The notes under the pieces are model-generated. The model saw only the letters and a program-made list of their open reading frames with translations, made no database searches and was not told the origin of the DNA. From Pseudomonas canadensis (GTDB lineage Bacteria > Pseudomonadota > Gammaproteobacteria > Pseudomonadales > Pseudomonadaceae), in NCBI RefSeq assembly GCF_000503215.1, contig NZ_AYTD01000014.1, forward strand, positions 62,001-126,000: 64,000 nt of DNA. Reading direction: 5' to 3'. Shown here one piece after another: positions 27,535 to 36,362 of this stretch. Both the position numbers and the translations under genes were made by a program. Each line of letters opens with the position of its first letter. The stretch's first letter is position 1.

Positions 27535-28777
27535 AGCGCCCAGCACCGATGGCACTGGCCATGCTTGGCGCCAGCGGCAGCGCAGGCAGCAATACCGCTT
27601 GCCAGGCATGGTACAGGTCCGGCTTGCCACCCCAGATGTTGCTGCTGGGTTGATTGTGTGGACTGAGTTCGTGGTGCCAACTGCCGTGGACACGGTCGAT
27701 GAAGTGGGTTTCGCAAAACTCCCAGAAACGCCGGTACCAGGTTTCGTAATGCAACTCGGCCGTACGTTTGAGCAGGGCCTGGGCAGCGGCGCTGGCTTCA
27801 GCGTGGGTCCAATGCAGACGTTCACGCACCACCGGGCGCTGGTTCCAGTCGAGGGTGTAGACAATGCCGGGGGCGCCATCCACGGACCAGGCGTATTCGC
27901 ACGCGCTGGCGAACAGGCCCTTGGCATCGGTCACCAGCCACTCGGGCGTGGCGAGCCCGGCTTGCAGGCGCGCGGCCTCCAGGTGCAGCACCAGCCGCGC
28001 CCACTCAAAACCGTGGCCGGGGGTGATGCCGTAGGGGCGAAAGCCGTCGGCGGGGTTGTCTTCGTTGTAACCGAGCAAAGGTTGCCAGTGCGTGTCGAAA
28101 TGTTCGATCACCATGAACTGGTTGCCGGCGGCGTGGGTGTGGATCACGCGCTCGACAATACGCAGCGCGCGGTCCAGCCAGCGTGTATCGCCGGTGACAT
28201 CGGCCAGCGCGAGGAAGGCTTCGGTGGCGTGCATGTTGCTGTTGGCGCCGCGATAGGCTTCGATGCCGCTCCAGTCCTGGGCGAACGATTCGAGCATCAC
28301 GCCTTCCTCTTCGCTCCAGAAAAACTGGTCGATGATATGGATGGCGTCGGTCAGAAGGGTGTGTGCACCCGGCGCACCAGCCACTACCGCCGAGCTGGCG
28401 GCCAGGGCAACAAACGCGTGCAGGTAAGCGGCCTTGCCACGGTTGCCATCAAGGGCGTAGGCCGTGGCGAACCAGCCACCGTGTTCACTGTCACGCAGTG
28501 GTCCACTGAGGGCTGCAACGCCATGTGCAACCAGCTCGGCATACCCCGGCATGCCCAGGGCGTGAGCCATGGCAAAGCTGTGAGTCATGCGGGCAGTGTT
28601 CATGGTTTCGGCGTGGGCATCGGCCGGTAACTGGCCTTTGTCGTCCAGGTTGCCAAAGCCGTCGGGCAGTCGGGACGGCTTGGCAAACGCCAGCAGGCGC
28701 TGACCTTCGGCCGCGAGCCAAGCGTGATGGGCAGGCGCGTTCAGCCAACTGCTGGCAGGCAGTGGTTGCGTGGTCAT
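27518..28777 (-). CDS. AGE-family epimerase/isomerase (mannose isomerase-like)
   Basis: A 419-residue alpha/alpha-barrel enzyme of the N-acylglucosamine 2-epimerase family, which interconverts aldoses and ketoses such as mannose and fructose. Seen: HAFVALAASSAVVAGAPG (about 132-149), GANSNMHATEAFLALADVTGD (about 175-195; catalytic-type His), GITPGHGFEWARLVLHL (about 252-268) and the late GSWHHELSPHNQPSSNIWGGKPDLYHAWQA with further histidines. It shares its control element with gtsA and would process sugars brought in by that transporter. Substrate is not settled by sequence. Confidence 0.88.
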   Translation of the reverse strand: MTTQPLPASSWLNAPAHHAWLAAEGQRLLAFAKPSRLPDGFGNLDDKGQLPADAHAETMNTARMTHSFAMAHALGMPGYAELVAHGVAALSGPLRDSEHGGWFATAYALDGNRGKAAYLHAFVALAASSAVVAGAPGAHTLLTDAIHIIDQFFWSEEEGVMLESFAQDWSGIEAYRGANSNMHATEAFLALADVTGDTRWLDRALRIVERVIHTHAAGNQFMVIEHFDTHWQPLLGYNEDNPADGFRPYGITPGHGFEWARLVLHLEAARLQAGLATPEWLVTDAKGLFASACEYAWSVDGAPGIVYTLDWNQRPVVRERLHWTHAEASAAAQALLKRTAELHYETWYRRFWEFCETHFIDRVHGSWHHELSPHNQPSSNIWGGKPDLYHAWQAVLLPALPLAPSMASAIGAGRYVTRW

Positions 28778-28835
28778 GGTTAGCCCTTATTGTTTTTTGT
28801 GGGATGACCGGAGTCTAAACAAGGGCGAGGTGGCG

Positions 28836-28878
28836 GCAAGTAACGAAGGGGATGGGAAATGTCACCAAGTGGTGACAT
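28836..28878 (-). promoter_or_regulatory. Shared 43-bp control element, epimerase copy
   Basis: Minus strand: ATGTCACCA-CT-TGGTGACAT, TTT, six variable bases, CCCTTCGTTACTTGC. It matches the gtsA element (27492-27534) in length and blocks. It ends 59 bp upstream of the epimerase ATG. Confidence 0.65.
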
Positions 28879-28891
28879 TTCCATCGCCGCG

Positions 28892-29737
28892 TTATTGGCC
28901 GAGAGGGGTGATCTTCGCCGGCGCGTTAAGTTGCTGGTTCAGGTTCTGCACCTGGCTTTGCAAGGTCGTGATGTTGCGCGTGGTCTGGATGCGGAACACG
29001 TCGAACTCTTTATTGGTCGGAGCATCGCTGTTGGCCGGCTGGTTCTCCTGGGCGCTCTTGAGCACCACAAGGTCCTGCTCTATACGTGCAATGGCGGCAC
29101 TCGGGTTGCCCTGTTTCTTCAAGGCGGCCACGTCAGCGGAAAGCTCTTTGATTTCACTATCACGCTTGCCGACATCACCTTGCGACGCTTTAAGTGTCGC
29201 CACGGCGTCGGTCAGCGCCTGGACCTGGCCCTGCAGCTTGCTGTTGGCATTGGACAGGTCGGTGGTGCTGGCGGTCATTTGCGCCAGACGCTTATCCAAC
29301 TCGGTGGCTTGCCCGGCCACGCCGACTTGCTGCTTGCCCTGCTCCAGCAACTGGTTTTCAAGCTGCTTGATCTGCAGTTTCAGCGCCTCACTGCCATTGT
29401 TGACGCTGGCCTCACTGGCCACCACCTTGCCGGAAATGTCCTGCAGGCGCCCCGCCGCTTCCTCGCTGATGCGCGCGAAGCTTTCCTGGGTGGCCACCAA
29501 CTGCTGGCCCATCAGGGAGATCTGCTGGAAGCTCCACCAGGCCAGGCCCGCAAAGGCGATCAGCAGCGCGCCGATCAAGGCCCACAATGGCCCGGTGCTG
29601 GCGCTCTTGACCTTGACCACCTTGGTGTTGCGCGAGCGCACCGAGGTGGCTGGGGTGGATTCGAAATCATCGTCATCCCCGACATCGGCCCGCAGGCTGG
29701 GAACGTTGTCGAAGTCGTCTTTAGCATCGTTGCGCAT
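28892..29737 (-). CDS. Membrane-anchored coiled-coil protein (hypothetical)
   Basis: A 281-residue protein: acidic cytoplasmic N terminus (residues 1-48), one membrane helix (about 49-70, GPLWALIGALLIAFAGLAWWSF), then a long coiled coil to about 265 rich in Q, L, K, E and A. Orientation suggests the coil is periplasmic. I do not recognise a family; it is somewhat like envelope scaffold proteins. Its own promoter is expected in the 114 bp between it and the epimerase upstream gene region; the relation to neighbours is unclear. Confidence 0.85.
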   Translation of the reverse strand: MRNDAKDDFDNVPSLRADVGDDDDFESTPATSVRSRNTKVVKVKSASTGPLWALIGALLIAFAGLAWWSFQQISLMGQQLVATQESFARISEEAAGRLQDISGKVVASEASVNNGSEALKLQIKQLENQLLEQGKQQVGVAGQATELDKRLAQMTASTTDLSNANSKLQGQVQALTDAVATLKASQGDVGKRDSEIKELSADVAALKKQGNPSAAIARIEQDLVVLKSAQENQPANSDAPTNKEFDVFRIQTTRNITTLQSQVQNLNQQLNAPAKITPLGQ

Positions 29738-29851
29738 GTATCAACCCTGAATCGGTGAAGTGGCGAGCGACGGGAGTATAAACCGCGTTCCCGGCGCACT
29801 GATCGACTCGGAACGCCGGATTCGGTTCCCGAAGTGTTGCCGCTTGTGTGC

Positions 29852-30850
29852 TTACTTGCCCCCCGGATCCTGGGCTTTCCACCAACTGCAGAACTCGTCC
29901 AGGGCAGTCCACAGGCTGACCTTGGGCTCGTAGTCCAGATAATGCCTGGCGCGGCTGATGTCGAGGGTGAAATCTTTGTTCATCACTTGCATGCCCAGGC
30001 GCGACAGCGACGGCTCCGGACGCCCGGGCCACATCGCGCAAAACGCCTCGTTGAGCGCCGCCACGCTGTAGGACAAAGCGTAGGACCGATACCGCGTCAC
30101 CTGCGGCATCTCCATTTTACGCATCACGTAGTTCACCACATCCCACACCGGCACCGGCGCACCGTTGCTGATGTTGTAGGCCCTGCCCAGTGCCGAGCCC
30201 GGCGCGAGCAAACTGCTGAGCAAGGCTTCGTTGAGGTTGTGCACGCTGGTGAAATCGACCTTGTTCAGGCCGTTGCCGACGATGGCCAGGCGGTTCTTGC
30301 GCTGCATGTTCAACAGGCGCGGGAAGATGCTCATGTCGCCGGCGCCCGTGACGAATCGCGGACGCAGGGCAATCACTTCGAGGCCGAATTCCTGGGCACC
30401 GAACACCTTTTGCTCGGCCAGGTATTTGGTGGCGGCATAAGGGTGCTTGAAGCGCTTGGGCACTTGCTCTTCGGTCAGGCCCAGGTGGTCGCGGCCGTCA
30501 AAGTAGATGGAGGGCGATGACAAATGCACCAAACGCCCGACGTGCTGCTTGAGGCAGGCTTCGACGACGTTCTCGGTGACCAGCACGTTGCCTTGATGAA
30601 AATCCTGATACTTGCCCCATAGGCCGACGGCGCCAGCGCAATGCACCACGGCTTCAACGTCACGGCACAGGTCGCGTACCAGGTCGGCGTCATTCAGATC
30701 ACCCTGGATAAACTCGGCGCCGCGCCTGACCAGGTGCTCCACACCTTCGGCACGTCGCCCGTTGACCCGCACGTCCAGGCCCTGCTCCAGGGCGAAACGC
30801 GCAAAGCGTCCGCCAATGAAGCCGCTTGCGCCGGTGACCAGAATCTTCAT
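29852..30850 (-). CDS. NAD-dependent epimerase/dehydratase family protein
   Basis: Extended short-chain dehydrogenase of 332 residues. Seen: nucleotide-binding TGASGFIGG (about 6-14), the YxxxK catalytic pair in YAATKYLAE (about 138-146), and LRPRFVTGAGD. The pattern VHLSSPSIYFDGRDHLGLTEEQVPKRFKHPYAATK is like 3-beta-hydroxysteroid dehydrogenase-type enzymes. Substrate unknown. Divergence from or link to neighbours gives no functional hint. Confidence 0.88.
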   Translation of the reverse strand: MKILVTGASGFIGGRFARFALEQGLDVRVNGRRAEGVEHLVRRGAEFIQGDLNDADLVRDLCRDVEAVVHCAGAVGLWGKYQDFHQGNVLVTENVVEACLKQHVGRLVHLSSPSIYFDGRDHLGLTEEQVPKRFKHPYAATKYLAEQKVFGAQEFGLEVIALRPRFVTGAGDMSIFPRLLNMQRKNRLAIVGNGLNKVDFTSVHNLNEALLSSLLAPGSALGRAYNISNGAPVPVWDVVNYVMRKMEMPQVTRYRSYALSYSVAALNEAFCAMWPGRPEPSLSRLGMQVMNKDFTLDISRARHYLDYEPKVSLWTALDEFCSWWKAQDPGGK

Positions 30851-30902
30851 GTATTACCCCATGTTCTTTCGTTTTTCATCGCTGTTGCCTTGACGCGCGC
30901 CA

Positions 30903-31796
30903 TCACTCCAACGGCACCAACCATTGACCACAGGCCTGGGCCAGATGATCGGTCAACAAGCCCAACAGTTGCCCGCCACTGCGCCAATGATGCCAGTACA
31001 ACGGCACATCGATGGGCTTATCTGGCAATAACTCGACCAATATGCCCTTTTCCAACTGGTCGCGAACCTGCAATTCCGGCACCAGCCCCCACCCCAGGCC
31101 CGCCTCCGTCAAGCGGATGAAGCCTTCGGACGATGGGCATAAATGATGCTCGAAACCGCCGTCCACGCCGAGGGATGCCAGGTAGCGGTGCTGCAGGAAA
31201 TCATCCGGCCCGAACACCAATGCCGGGGTGCGCGCCAGTTGATCCGCCCGTACGCCCTGGGGAAAGTGCCGGGCGATAAAGGCCGGACTGGCCAGCGCGC
31301 GATAGCGCATGGCACCCAGCAACAGGCTGCGCGCGCCCGCCACCGGACGCTCGCTGGCGCAGATACAAGCCGCTACTTCACCCGCGCGCATGCGTTTGAG
31401 ACCGACGGTCTGGTCTTCCACGACCAAATCCAGCAGCAGATGCTGCTCAGCGCAAAACCCACTGACGGCCTCGGCCCACCACGTGGCGAGGCTGTCGGCG
31501 TTCAACGCGATGCGCAGGCGTTCGGGCATGCCCTCTTCATCCAGCGCTGGCACCTGGCTTTGCAGGTCACGCTCCAGCAGGCGCACCTGTTGCACATGAT
31601 TGAGCAGGCGCCGGCCGATATCGGTGGGCGTCGGCGGTGTGGCCCGCACCAATACCGGCTGGCCAATGCGCGCCTCCAGCAACTTGATGCGCTGGGAGAT
31701 TGCCGACTGCGACAGTCCCAGCACTTGTGCGGCGCGTTCGAAGCCGGCCTGTTCCACCACTGCCGCCAAGGCAGAGAGCAATTTATAGTCGAACAT
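30903..31796 (-). CDS. LysR-family regulator, ArgP/LysG type
   Basis: A 297-residue activator with N-terminal winged helix (MFDYKLLSALAAVVEQAGFERAAQVLGLSQSAISQRIKLLEARIGQPVLVR, residues 1-51) and periplasmic-binding-like effector domain (about 90-290). The KLLSALAAVVEQAGFERAA opening is characteristic of ArgP/IciA. It is divergent from the ACT-domain gene and the LysE/ArgO exporter gene, the expected target for an arginine/lysine-sensing regulator. The start at 31796 is chosen by homology over an upstream in-frame ATG. Confidence 0.9.
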   Translation of the reverse strand: MFDYKLLSALAAVVEQAGFERAAQVLGLSQSAISQRIKLLEARIGQPVLVRATPPTPTDIGRRLLNHVQQVRLLERDLQSQVPALDEEGMPERLRIALNADSLATWWAEAVSGFCAEQHLLLDLVVEDQTVGLKRMRAGEVAACICASERPVAGARSLLLGAMRYRALASPAFIARHFPQGVRADQLARTPALVFGPDDFLQHRYLASLGVDGGFEHHLCPSSEGFIRLTEAGLGWGLVPELQVRDQLEKGILVELLPDKPIDVPLYWHHWRSGGQLLGLLTDHLAQACGQWLVPLE

Positions 31797-31894
31797 CAGT
31801 TTCTCTAATGAGCGATCAGCAATATTGGTTTTTCTTATACAGCCTGCACCCTGAGAATAGCCAGCATCGCTTCTCTCTTTATAAGGAACCTCCC

Positions 31895-32296
31895 ATGGCT
31901 GGCGAAATCGCCCTGGCAACCCTGCTGCGCAGCATGAGCCCCCAGCTCAACGACGGCGACTACGTGTTCTGCACCGTGCCCGACAACCGCATCCCGGCTG
32001 GCTGCGAGGTGATCGGCAGCTTTCGCGAGCAGGAAGGCCTGACCCTGATCGTTGAACGTCAACAAGCGGAACAGGCCGGCCTGGCGTTTGACTACGTCGC
32101 CGCGTGGATCACCTTGAACGTGCATTCGGCCCTGGAAGCCGTAGGCCTCACCGCCGCTTTCGCCAGTGCGCTGGGCCAGGCCGGCATCAGTTGCAATGTA
32201 ATTGCCGGCTATTACCACGACCACCTGTTCGTCGGGCGTGCCGATGCCGAGCGCGCCCTGCAGGTGTTGCGGCAACTGGCAGCAGACGCGGAGTAA
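31895..32296 (+). CDS. ACT-domain protein
   Basis: A 133-residue protein of two ACT-like repeats: EIALATLLRSMSPQLNDGDYVFCTVPD (about 3-29) and DYVAAWITLNVHSALEAVGLTAAFASALGQAGISCNVIAGYYHDHLFVGRADAERALQVL (about 65-125). ACT domains bind amino acids. Five bases separate it from the exporter gene, so it probably helps sense or limit export of the same amino acid. Starts at 31895 after AAGGAACC. Confidence 0.85.
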   Translation: MAGEIALATLLRSMSPQLNDGDYVFCTVPDNRIPAGCEVIGSFREQEGLTLIVERQQAEQAGLAFDYVAAWITLNVHSALEAVGLTAAFASALGQAGISCNVIAGYYHDHLFVGRADAERALQVLRQLAADAE

Positions 32297-32301
32297 ATGC
32301 T

Positions 32302-32901
32302 ATGTGGCAGAGTTATCTGAATGGTTTGCTGGTGGCGCTGGGCCTGATCATGGCCATCGGCACTCAGAATGCCTTTGTGCTGGCGCAAAGCCTGCGCCGC
32401 GAACATCACCTGCCCGTCGCCGCGCTATGCGTGGTGTGTGATGCCTTGCTGGTCGCCGCAGGGGTGTTCGGCCTGGCTACGGTGCTGGCGCAAAGCCCGG
32501 TGCTGCTGGCGGTGGCACGTTGGGGCGGCGCGGCATTCCTGATCTGGTACGGCGCCTGCGCACTGCGTCGGGCGTTTTCGAAACAAAGCCTGGACCAAGG
32601 CGACAATCTCAAGGTGCGCTCACTGCGCGCGGTGCTGCTGAGCGCACTGGCCGTGACCTTGCTCAACCCGCACGTGTACCTGGACACCGTGTTGCTGATC
32701 GGCTCACTCGGCGCCCAACAGACCGAGCCCGGCGCCTACGTGGCCGGTGCCGCCAGCGCGTCGTTCCTGTGGTTCGCCACCCTGGCACTCGGCGCAGCGT
32801 GGCTGGCCCCCTGGCTGGCACGCCCGGCCACGTGGCGTTTGCTCGACCTGTTGGTGGCCGCGATGATGTTCAGCGTGGCCTATCAACTGATCACCGCCTG
32901 A
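32302..32901 (+). CDS. LysE/ArgO-family amino acid exporter
   Basis: Inner-membrane exporter for basic amino acids, 199 residues, about six helices. The N terminus LLVALGLIMAIGTQNAFVLAQSLRREH is the family hallmark, followed by CDALLVAAGVFGL and the LNPHVYLDTVLLIGSLG motif (about 115-130). Paired with an ArgP-type regulator, which points to arginine or lysine as cargo. Confidence 0.92.
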   Translation: MWQSYLNGLLVALGLIMAIGTQNAFVLAQSLRREHHLPVAALCVVCDALLVAAGVFGLATVLAQSPVLLAVARWGGAAFLIWYGACALRRAFSKQSLDQGDNLKVRSLRAVLLSALAVTLLNPHVYLDTVLLIGSLGAQQTEPGAYVAGAASASFLWFATLALGAAWLAPWLARPATWRLLDLLVAAMMFSVAYQLITA

Positions 32902-33079
32902 GGAATATTCCAAAACGCTCTGGAACCTCTATCCCACACAGTTGTTGCGTGGTTTTGCCGCACCCCCGGTGCTATGATCCGGACCCTGCGCCGCAAAGAG
33001 TACAAACTCCCCGGCGCTTGTTTGGCCGCCCGTGATCGGCCTTGCGCTCACCGCAACTGACCTGATTAGGAGAATCATC

Positions 33080-33676
33080 ATGGCTTTCGAATTGCCGCCG
33101 CTGCCCTACGCACACGATGCCCTGCAGCCGCACATCTCCAAGGAAACCTTGGAATATCACCACGACAAGCATCACAACACCTACGTCGTGAACCTGAACA
33201 ACTTGGTGCCAGGCACCGAGTTCGAAGGCAAGACCCTGGAAGAGATCGTCAAATCCTCTTCGGGCGGCATCTTCAACAACGCCGCTCAGGTCTGGAACCA
33301 CACTTTCTACTGGAACTGCCTGGCGCCAAACGCCGGCGGCCAACCAACCGGCGCATTGGCTGAAGCTATCAACGCCGCGTTCGGTTCGTTCGACAAGTTC
33401 AAGGAAGAGTTCACCAAAACCTCCGTCGGCACCTTCGGTTCCGGTTGGGGCTGGCTGGTGAAAAAGGCTGACGGTTCCCTGGCACTGGCCAGCACCATCG
33501 GCGCCGGCAACCCGCTGACCAACGGCGACACCCCGCTGCTGACCTGCGACGTGTGGGAACATGCCTACTACATCGACTACCGCAACGTGCGTCCAAAGTA
33601 TGTGGAAGCGTTCTGGAACCTGGTCAACTGGAAGTTCGTGGCTGAGCAGTTCGAAGGCAAGACCTTCACTGCCTAA
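33080..33676 (+). CDS. sodB: Superoxide dismutase, iron type
   Basis: Converts superoxide to peroxide and oxygen in the cytoplasm. 198 residues. Metal ligands appear in [13 protein letters not shown] (about 22-34), [20 protein letters not shown] (about 65-84) and [13 protein letters not shown] (about 157-169). The [11 protein letters not shown] and FGSGWGWLV patterns favour iron over manganese. Starts at 33080 after TTAGGAGAATC. A terminator follows. Confidence 0.96.
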   Translation: MAFELPPLPYAHDALQPHISKETLEYHHDKHHNTYVVNLNNLVPGTEFEGKTLEEIVKSSSGGIFNNAAQVWNHTFYWNCLAPNAGGQPTGALAEAINAAFGSFDKFKEEFTKTSVGTFGSGWGWLVKKADGSLALASTIGAGNPLTNGDTPLLTCDVWEHAYYIDYRNVRPKYVEAFWNLVNWKFVAEQFEGKTFTA

Positions 33677-33690
33677 GCACTGCTTGCAGT

Positions 33691-33721
33691 AAAAAAGAGC
33701 CCGGCGAATGCCGGGCTTTTT
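33691..33721 (+). terminator. Terminator after sodB
   Basis: AAAAAAGAGCCCGGC-GAAT-GCCGGGCTTTTT: stem of seven pairs followed by T run, 14 bp after the stop. Confidence 0.93.
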
Positions 33722-33806
33722 CATGCGCCATGGAACCGAGTGACAAGCCTTGGCCACGCAGTCTCTGGAGAGGAATCAGCCTTTCTTATCTGTCGGAGAA
33801 ATCACC

Positions 33807-34022
33807 ATGACCATTGGCGCACTCGCAGCTCTGCCTATCGTTGGCGACCTCGTCAAAACCGCTGGCGACATCACCAAGTCCCTCGCACCGCTGGCCCAAC
33901 CCTTTGCTGACGTCGCAGCCAAGGCTTTGGGCAAGATGCTTGACCAGACTTTCGAACCCACCCAGAAATCAGTGGATTTTTCGAACACACAGGAAATCGG
34001 AAAACGCACGCTGACGTTCTAA
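33807..34022 (+). CDS. Small protein of unknown function (71 aa)
   Basis: I do not recognise a family. MTIGALAALPIVGDLVKTAGDITKSLAPLAQPFADVAAKALGKML forms an amphipathic alanine-rich helix pair, and the tail DQTFEPTQKSVDFSNTQEIGKRTLTF is polar. No signal peptide. The start is preceded by GTCGGAGAAATCACC, a good ribosome site. It stands alone between the sodB terminator and the GGDQF-EAL gene. Confidence 0.65.
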   Translation: MTIGALAALPIVGDLVKTAGDITKSLAPLAQPFADVAAKALGKMLDQTFEPTQKSVDFSNTQEIGKRTLTF

Positions 34023-34183
34023 ACGACCCGTCGCTGCGGCCTCGTAACGGGCAGGCGGACAGCAATCCGCCTCGCCTCCCGCTTCAAACCCGGTTTTACC
34101 CCAATGTTCCTTTGACTGCCCTCACCAGATTGCCAATACTCATGGCATATTGAGGCTACCCGCATGGAACAAGGAATGACCCT

Positions 34184-36235
34184 TTGAAGCTGGAACTCAA
34201 GAACAGCTTGTCGGTGAAGTTGCTACGGGTTGTGCTGCTGTCGGCATTGATCGTGGGCGTAGCGCTGAGCGTGGCGCAGATCGTTTTCGATGCCTACAAG
34301 ACGCGCCAGGCCGTGGCCGGCGATGCCCAGCGCATCCTCGACATGTTTCGCGACCCCTCGACCCAGGCCGTCTACAGCCTGGACCGCGAGATGGGCATGC
34401 AAGTGATTGAGGGCCTGTTCCAGGATGACGCCGTGCGCATGGCGTCCATCGGCCATCCCAACGAGACCATGCTGGCCGAAAAAAGCCGCGCCCTGCAGCA
34501 ATCGTCCAGCCGTTGGTTGACCGATCTGATACTCGGCCAGGAACGCACATTCACCACCGCTTTGGTCGGCAAAGGCCCCTACAGCGAGTATTACGGCGAC
34601 CTGAGCATCACCCTTGACACGGCCACCTACGGCAAGGGGTTTATTGTCAGTTCGGTGATCATCTTTATTTCCGGGGTGTTGCGCGCGCTGGCGATGGGGC
34701 TGGTGCTGTACCTGGTCTACCACTGGCTGCTGACCAAGCCGCTGTCACGGATCATCGAGCACCTGACCTCCATCAACCCCGACCGGCCCAGCGAACACAA
34801 GATCCCGCAGCTCAAGGGCCACGAGCGCAACGAACTGGGGTTGTGGATCAATACTGCCAATCAGTTGCTTGAATCCATCGAACGCAATACCCATCTGCGC
34901 CATGAAGCTGAAAGCAGCCTGCTGCGCATGGCGCAGTACGATTTCCTGACTGGCCTGCCGAACCGCCAAAAGCTACAGGAGCAGTTGGACAAGATCCTTA
35001 TCGACGCCGGCCGCCGCCAGCGCCGTGTGGCTGTGCTGTGTGTGGGGCTGGACGACTTCAAAAGTGTCAACGAGCAGTTCACCTACCAGGCTGGCGACAA
35101 ACTGCTATTGGCGTTGGCTGACCGCTTGCGCGCCCACAGCGGTCGCCTTGGCGCACTGGCCCGATTGGGCGGCGACCAGTTCGCGCTGGTGCAGGCCGAT
35201 ATCGACCAGCCCTACGAGGCCGCCGAACTGGCGCAAAGCATCCTCGATGACCTGGAAGCGGAATTCGCTCTCGACCACGAAGGCATCCGCCTGCGCGCCA
35301 CGATCGGTATCACCCTGTTCCCGGAAGACGGCGACAGCACCGAAAAGCTGCTGCAGAAAGCCGAGCAGACCATGACCCTCGCCAAGACCCGCTCGCGCAA
35401 TCGCTATCAGTTCTATATCGCCAGCGTTGACAGCGAAATGCGCCGTCGCCGTGAGCTGGAAAAAGACCTGCGCGACGCCCTCAGCCGCGACCAGTTCCAC
35501 CTGGTGTACCAGCCGCAGATCAGCTACCGCGATCATCATGTGGTCGGCGTGGAAGCGCTGATCCGCTGGCAGCACCCGGAACACGGCCTGGTGCCGCCGG
35601 ATCTGTTTATCCCCTTGGCCGAGCAGAACGGCACTATCATCCCGATTGGCGAATGGGTGCTGGACCAGGCCTGCCGACAGCTACGCGAATGGCACGACCT
35701 GGGTTTCACCGAGCTGCGCATGGCGGTCAACCTGTCCACCGTGCAGTTACACCACACCGAGTTGCCGCGGGTGGTCAACAACCTGATGCAGATCTACCGC
35801 CTGCCACCGCGCAGCCTGGAACTGGAAGTCACCGAGACCGGCCTGATGGAAGACATCAGCACCGCCGCTCAGCACCTGCTGAGCCTGCGCCGTTCCGGAG
35901 CATTGATTGCGATTGATGACTTCGGCACCGGCTACTCATCCCTCAGCTATCTAAAAAGCCTACCTCTGGACAAGATCAAGATCGACAAGAGCTTCGTGCA
36001 GGACCTGCTGGATGATGATGACGACGCCACCATCGTGCGGGCGATCATCCAACTGGGCAAAAGCCTGGGCATGCAAGTGATCGCCGAAGGCGTGGAAACC
36101 GCCGAGCAGGAGGCCTATATCATCTCCGAAGGCTGCCATGAAGGTCAGGGTTACCACTACAGCAAACCCTTGCCGGCGCGAGAGCTGGCGGCGTTCTTGA
36201 AGCAGTCGGAGCGCAACAACGCCGCAATTCTTTGA
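34184..36235 (+). CDS. Membrane GGDEF-EAL protein, degenerate cyclase (GGDQF)
   Basis: Cyclic-di-GMP protein of 683 residues starting with TTG, preceded by AAGGAATG. Order: membrane helix (about 11-33), sensory periplasmic domain (to about 150), second helix (about 150-185, SSVIIFISGVLRALAMGLVLYLV), HAMP-like linker, GGDEF domain (about 250-410) whose signature reads GGDQF and lacks an upstream RxxD site, and EAL domain (about 425-670). EAL residues look complete (VEALIRWQ, EVTETGL, IDDFGTGYSS, DKIKIDKSF, AEGVETAEQ). I expect a phosphodiesterase with a regulatory, non-cyclase GGDEF domain. Confidence 0.92.
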   Translation: MKLELKNSLSVKLLRVVLLSALIVGVALSVAQIVFDAYKTRQAVAGDAQRILDMFRDPSTQAVYSLDREMGMQVIEGLFQDDAVRMASIGHPNETMLAEKSRALQQSSSRWLTDLILGQERTFTTALVGKGPYSEYYGDLSITLDTATYGKGFIVSSVIIFISGVLRALAMGLVLYLVYHWLLTKPLSRIIEHLTSINPDRPSEHKIPQLKGHERNELGLWINTANQLLESIERNTHLRHEAESSLLRMAQYDFLTGLPNRQKLQEQLDKILIDAGRRQRRVAVLCVGLDDFKSVNEQFTYQAGDKLLLALADRLRAHSGRLGALARLGGDQFALVQADIDQPYEAAELAQSILDDLEAEFALDHEGIRLRATIGITLFPEDGDSTEKLLQKAEQTMTLAKTRSRNRYQFYIASVDSEMRRRRELEKDLRDALSRDQFHLVYQPQISYRDHHVVGVEALIRWQHPEHGLVPPDLFIPLAEQNGTIIPIGEWVLDQACRQLREWHDLGFTELRMAVNLSTVQLHHTELPRVVNNLMQIYRLPPRSLELEVTETGLMEDISTAAQHLLSLRRSGALIAIDDFGTGYSSLSYLKSLPLDKIKIDKSFVQDLLDDDDDATIVRAIIQLGKSLGMQVIAEGVETAEQEAYIISEGCHEGQGYHYSKPLPARELAAFLKQSERNNAAIL

Positions 36236-36280
36236 CCCGGTAAACCGATACTGAATATTTCCCGCGTTTAACCCTTTACA

Positions 36281-36299
36281 CAAAATGCAAATCTTTCGC
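36281..36299 (+). promoter_or_regulatory. Weak Fur-box-like site before the imelysin gene
   Basis: CAAAATGCAAATCTTTCGC matches 12 of 19 positions of the GATAATGATAATCATTATC consensus and lies 64-82 bp upstream of a gene whose family is often iron-regulated. Borderline score. Confidence 0.3.
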
Positions 36300-36362
36300 A
36301 TTATGTCGCAGTTTTTGCGCTCCCCCGCGCGCCCCCTCAACAACCGAAGCAGGATGTTCGCC

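Noticed and set aside
34050..34070. Stem AGGCGGA-N6-TCCGCCT as a terminator of the 71-residue gene
   Set aside because: The stem is real but followed by GCCTCCCGC with no T run; left unassigned.
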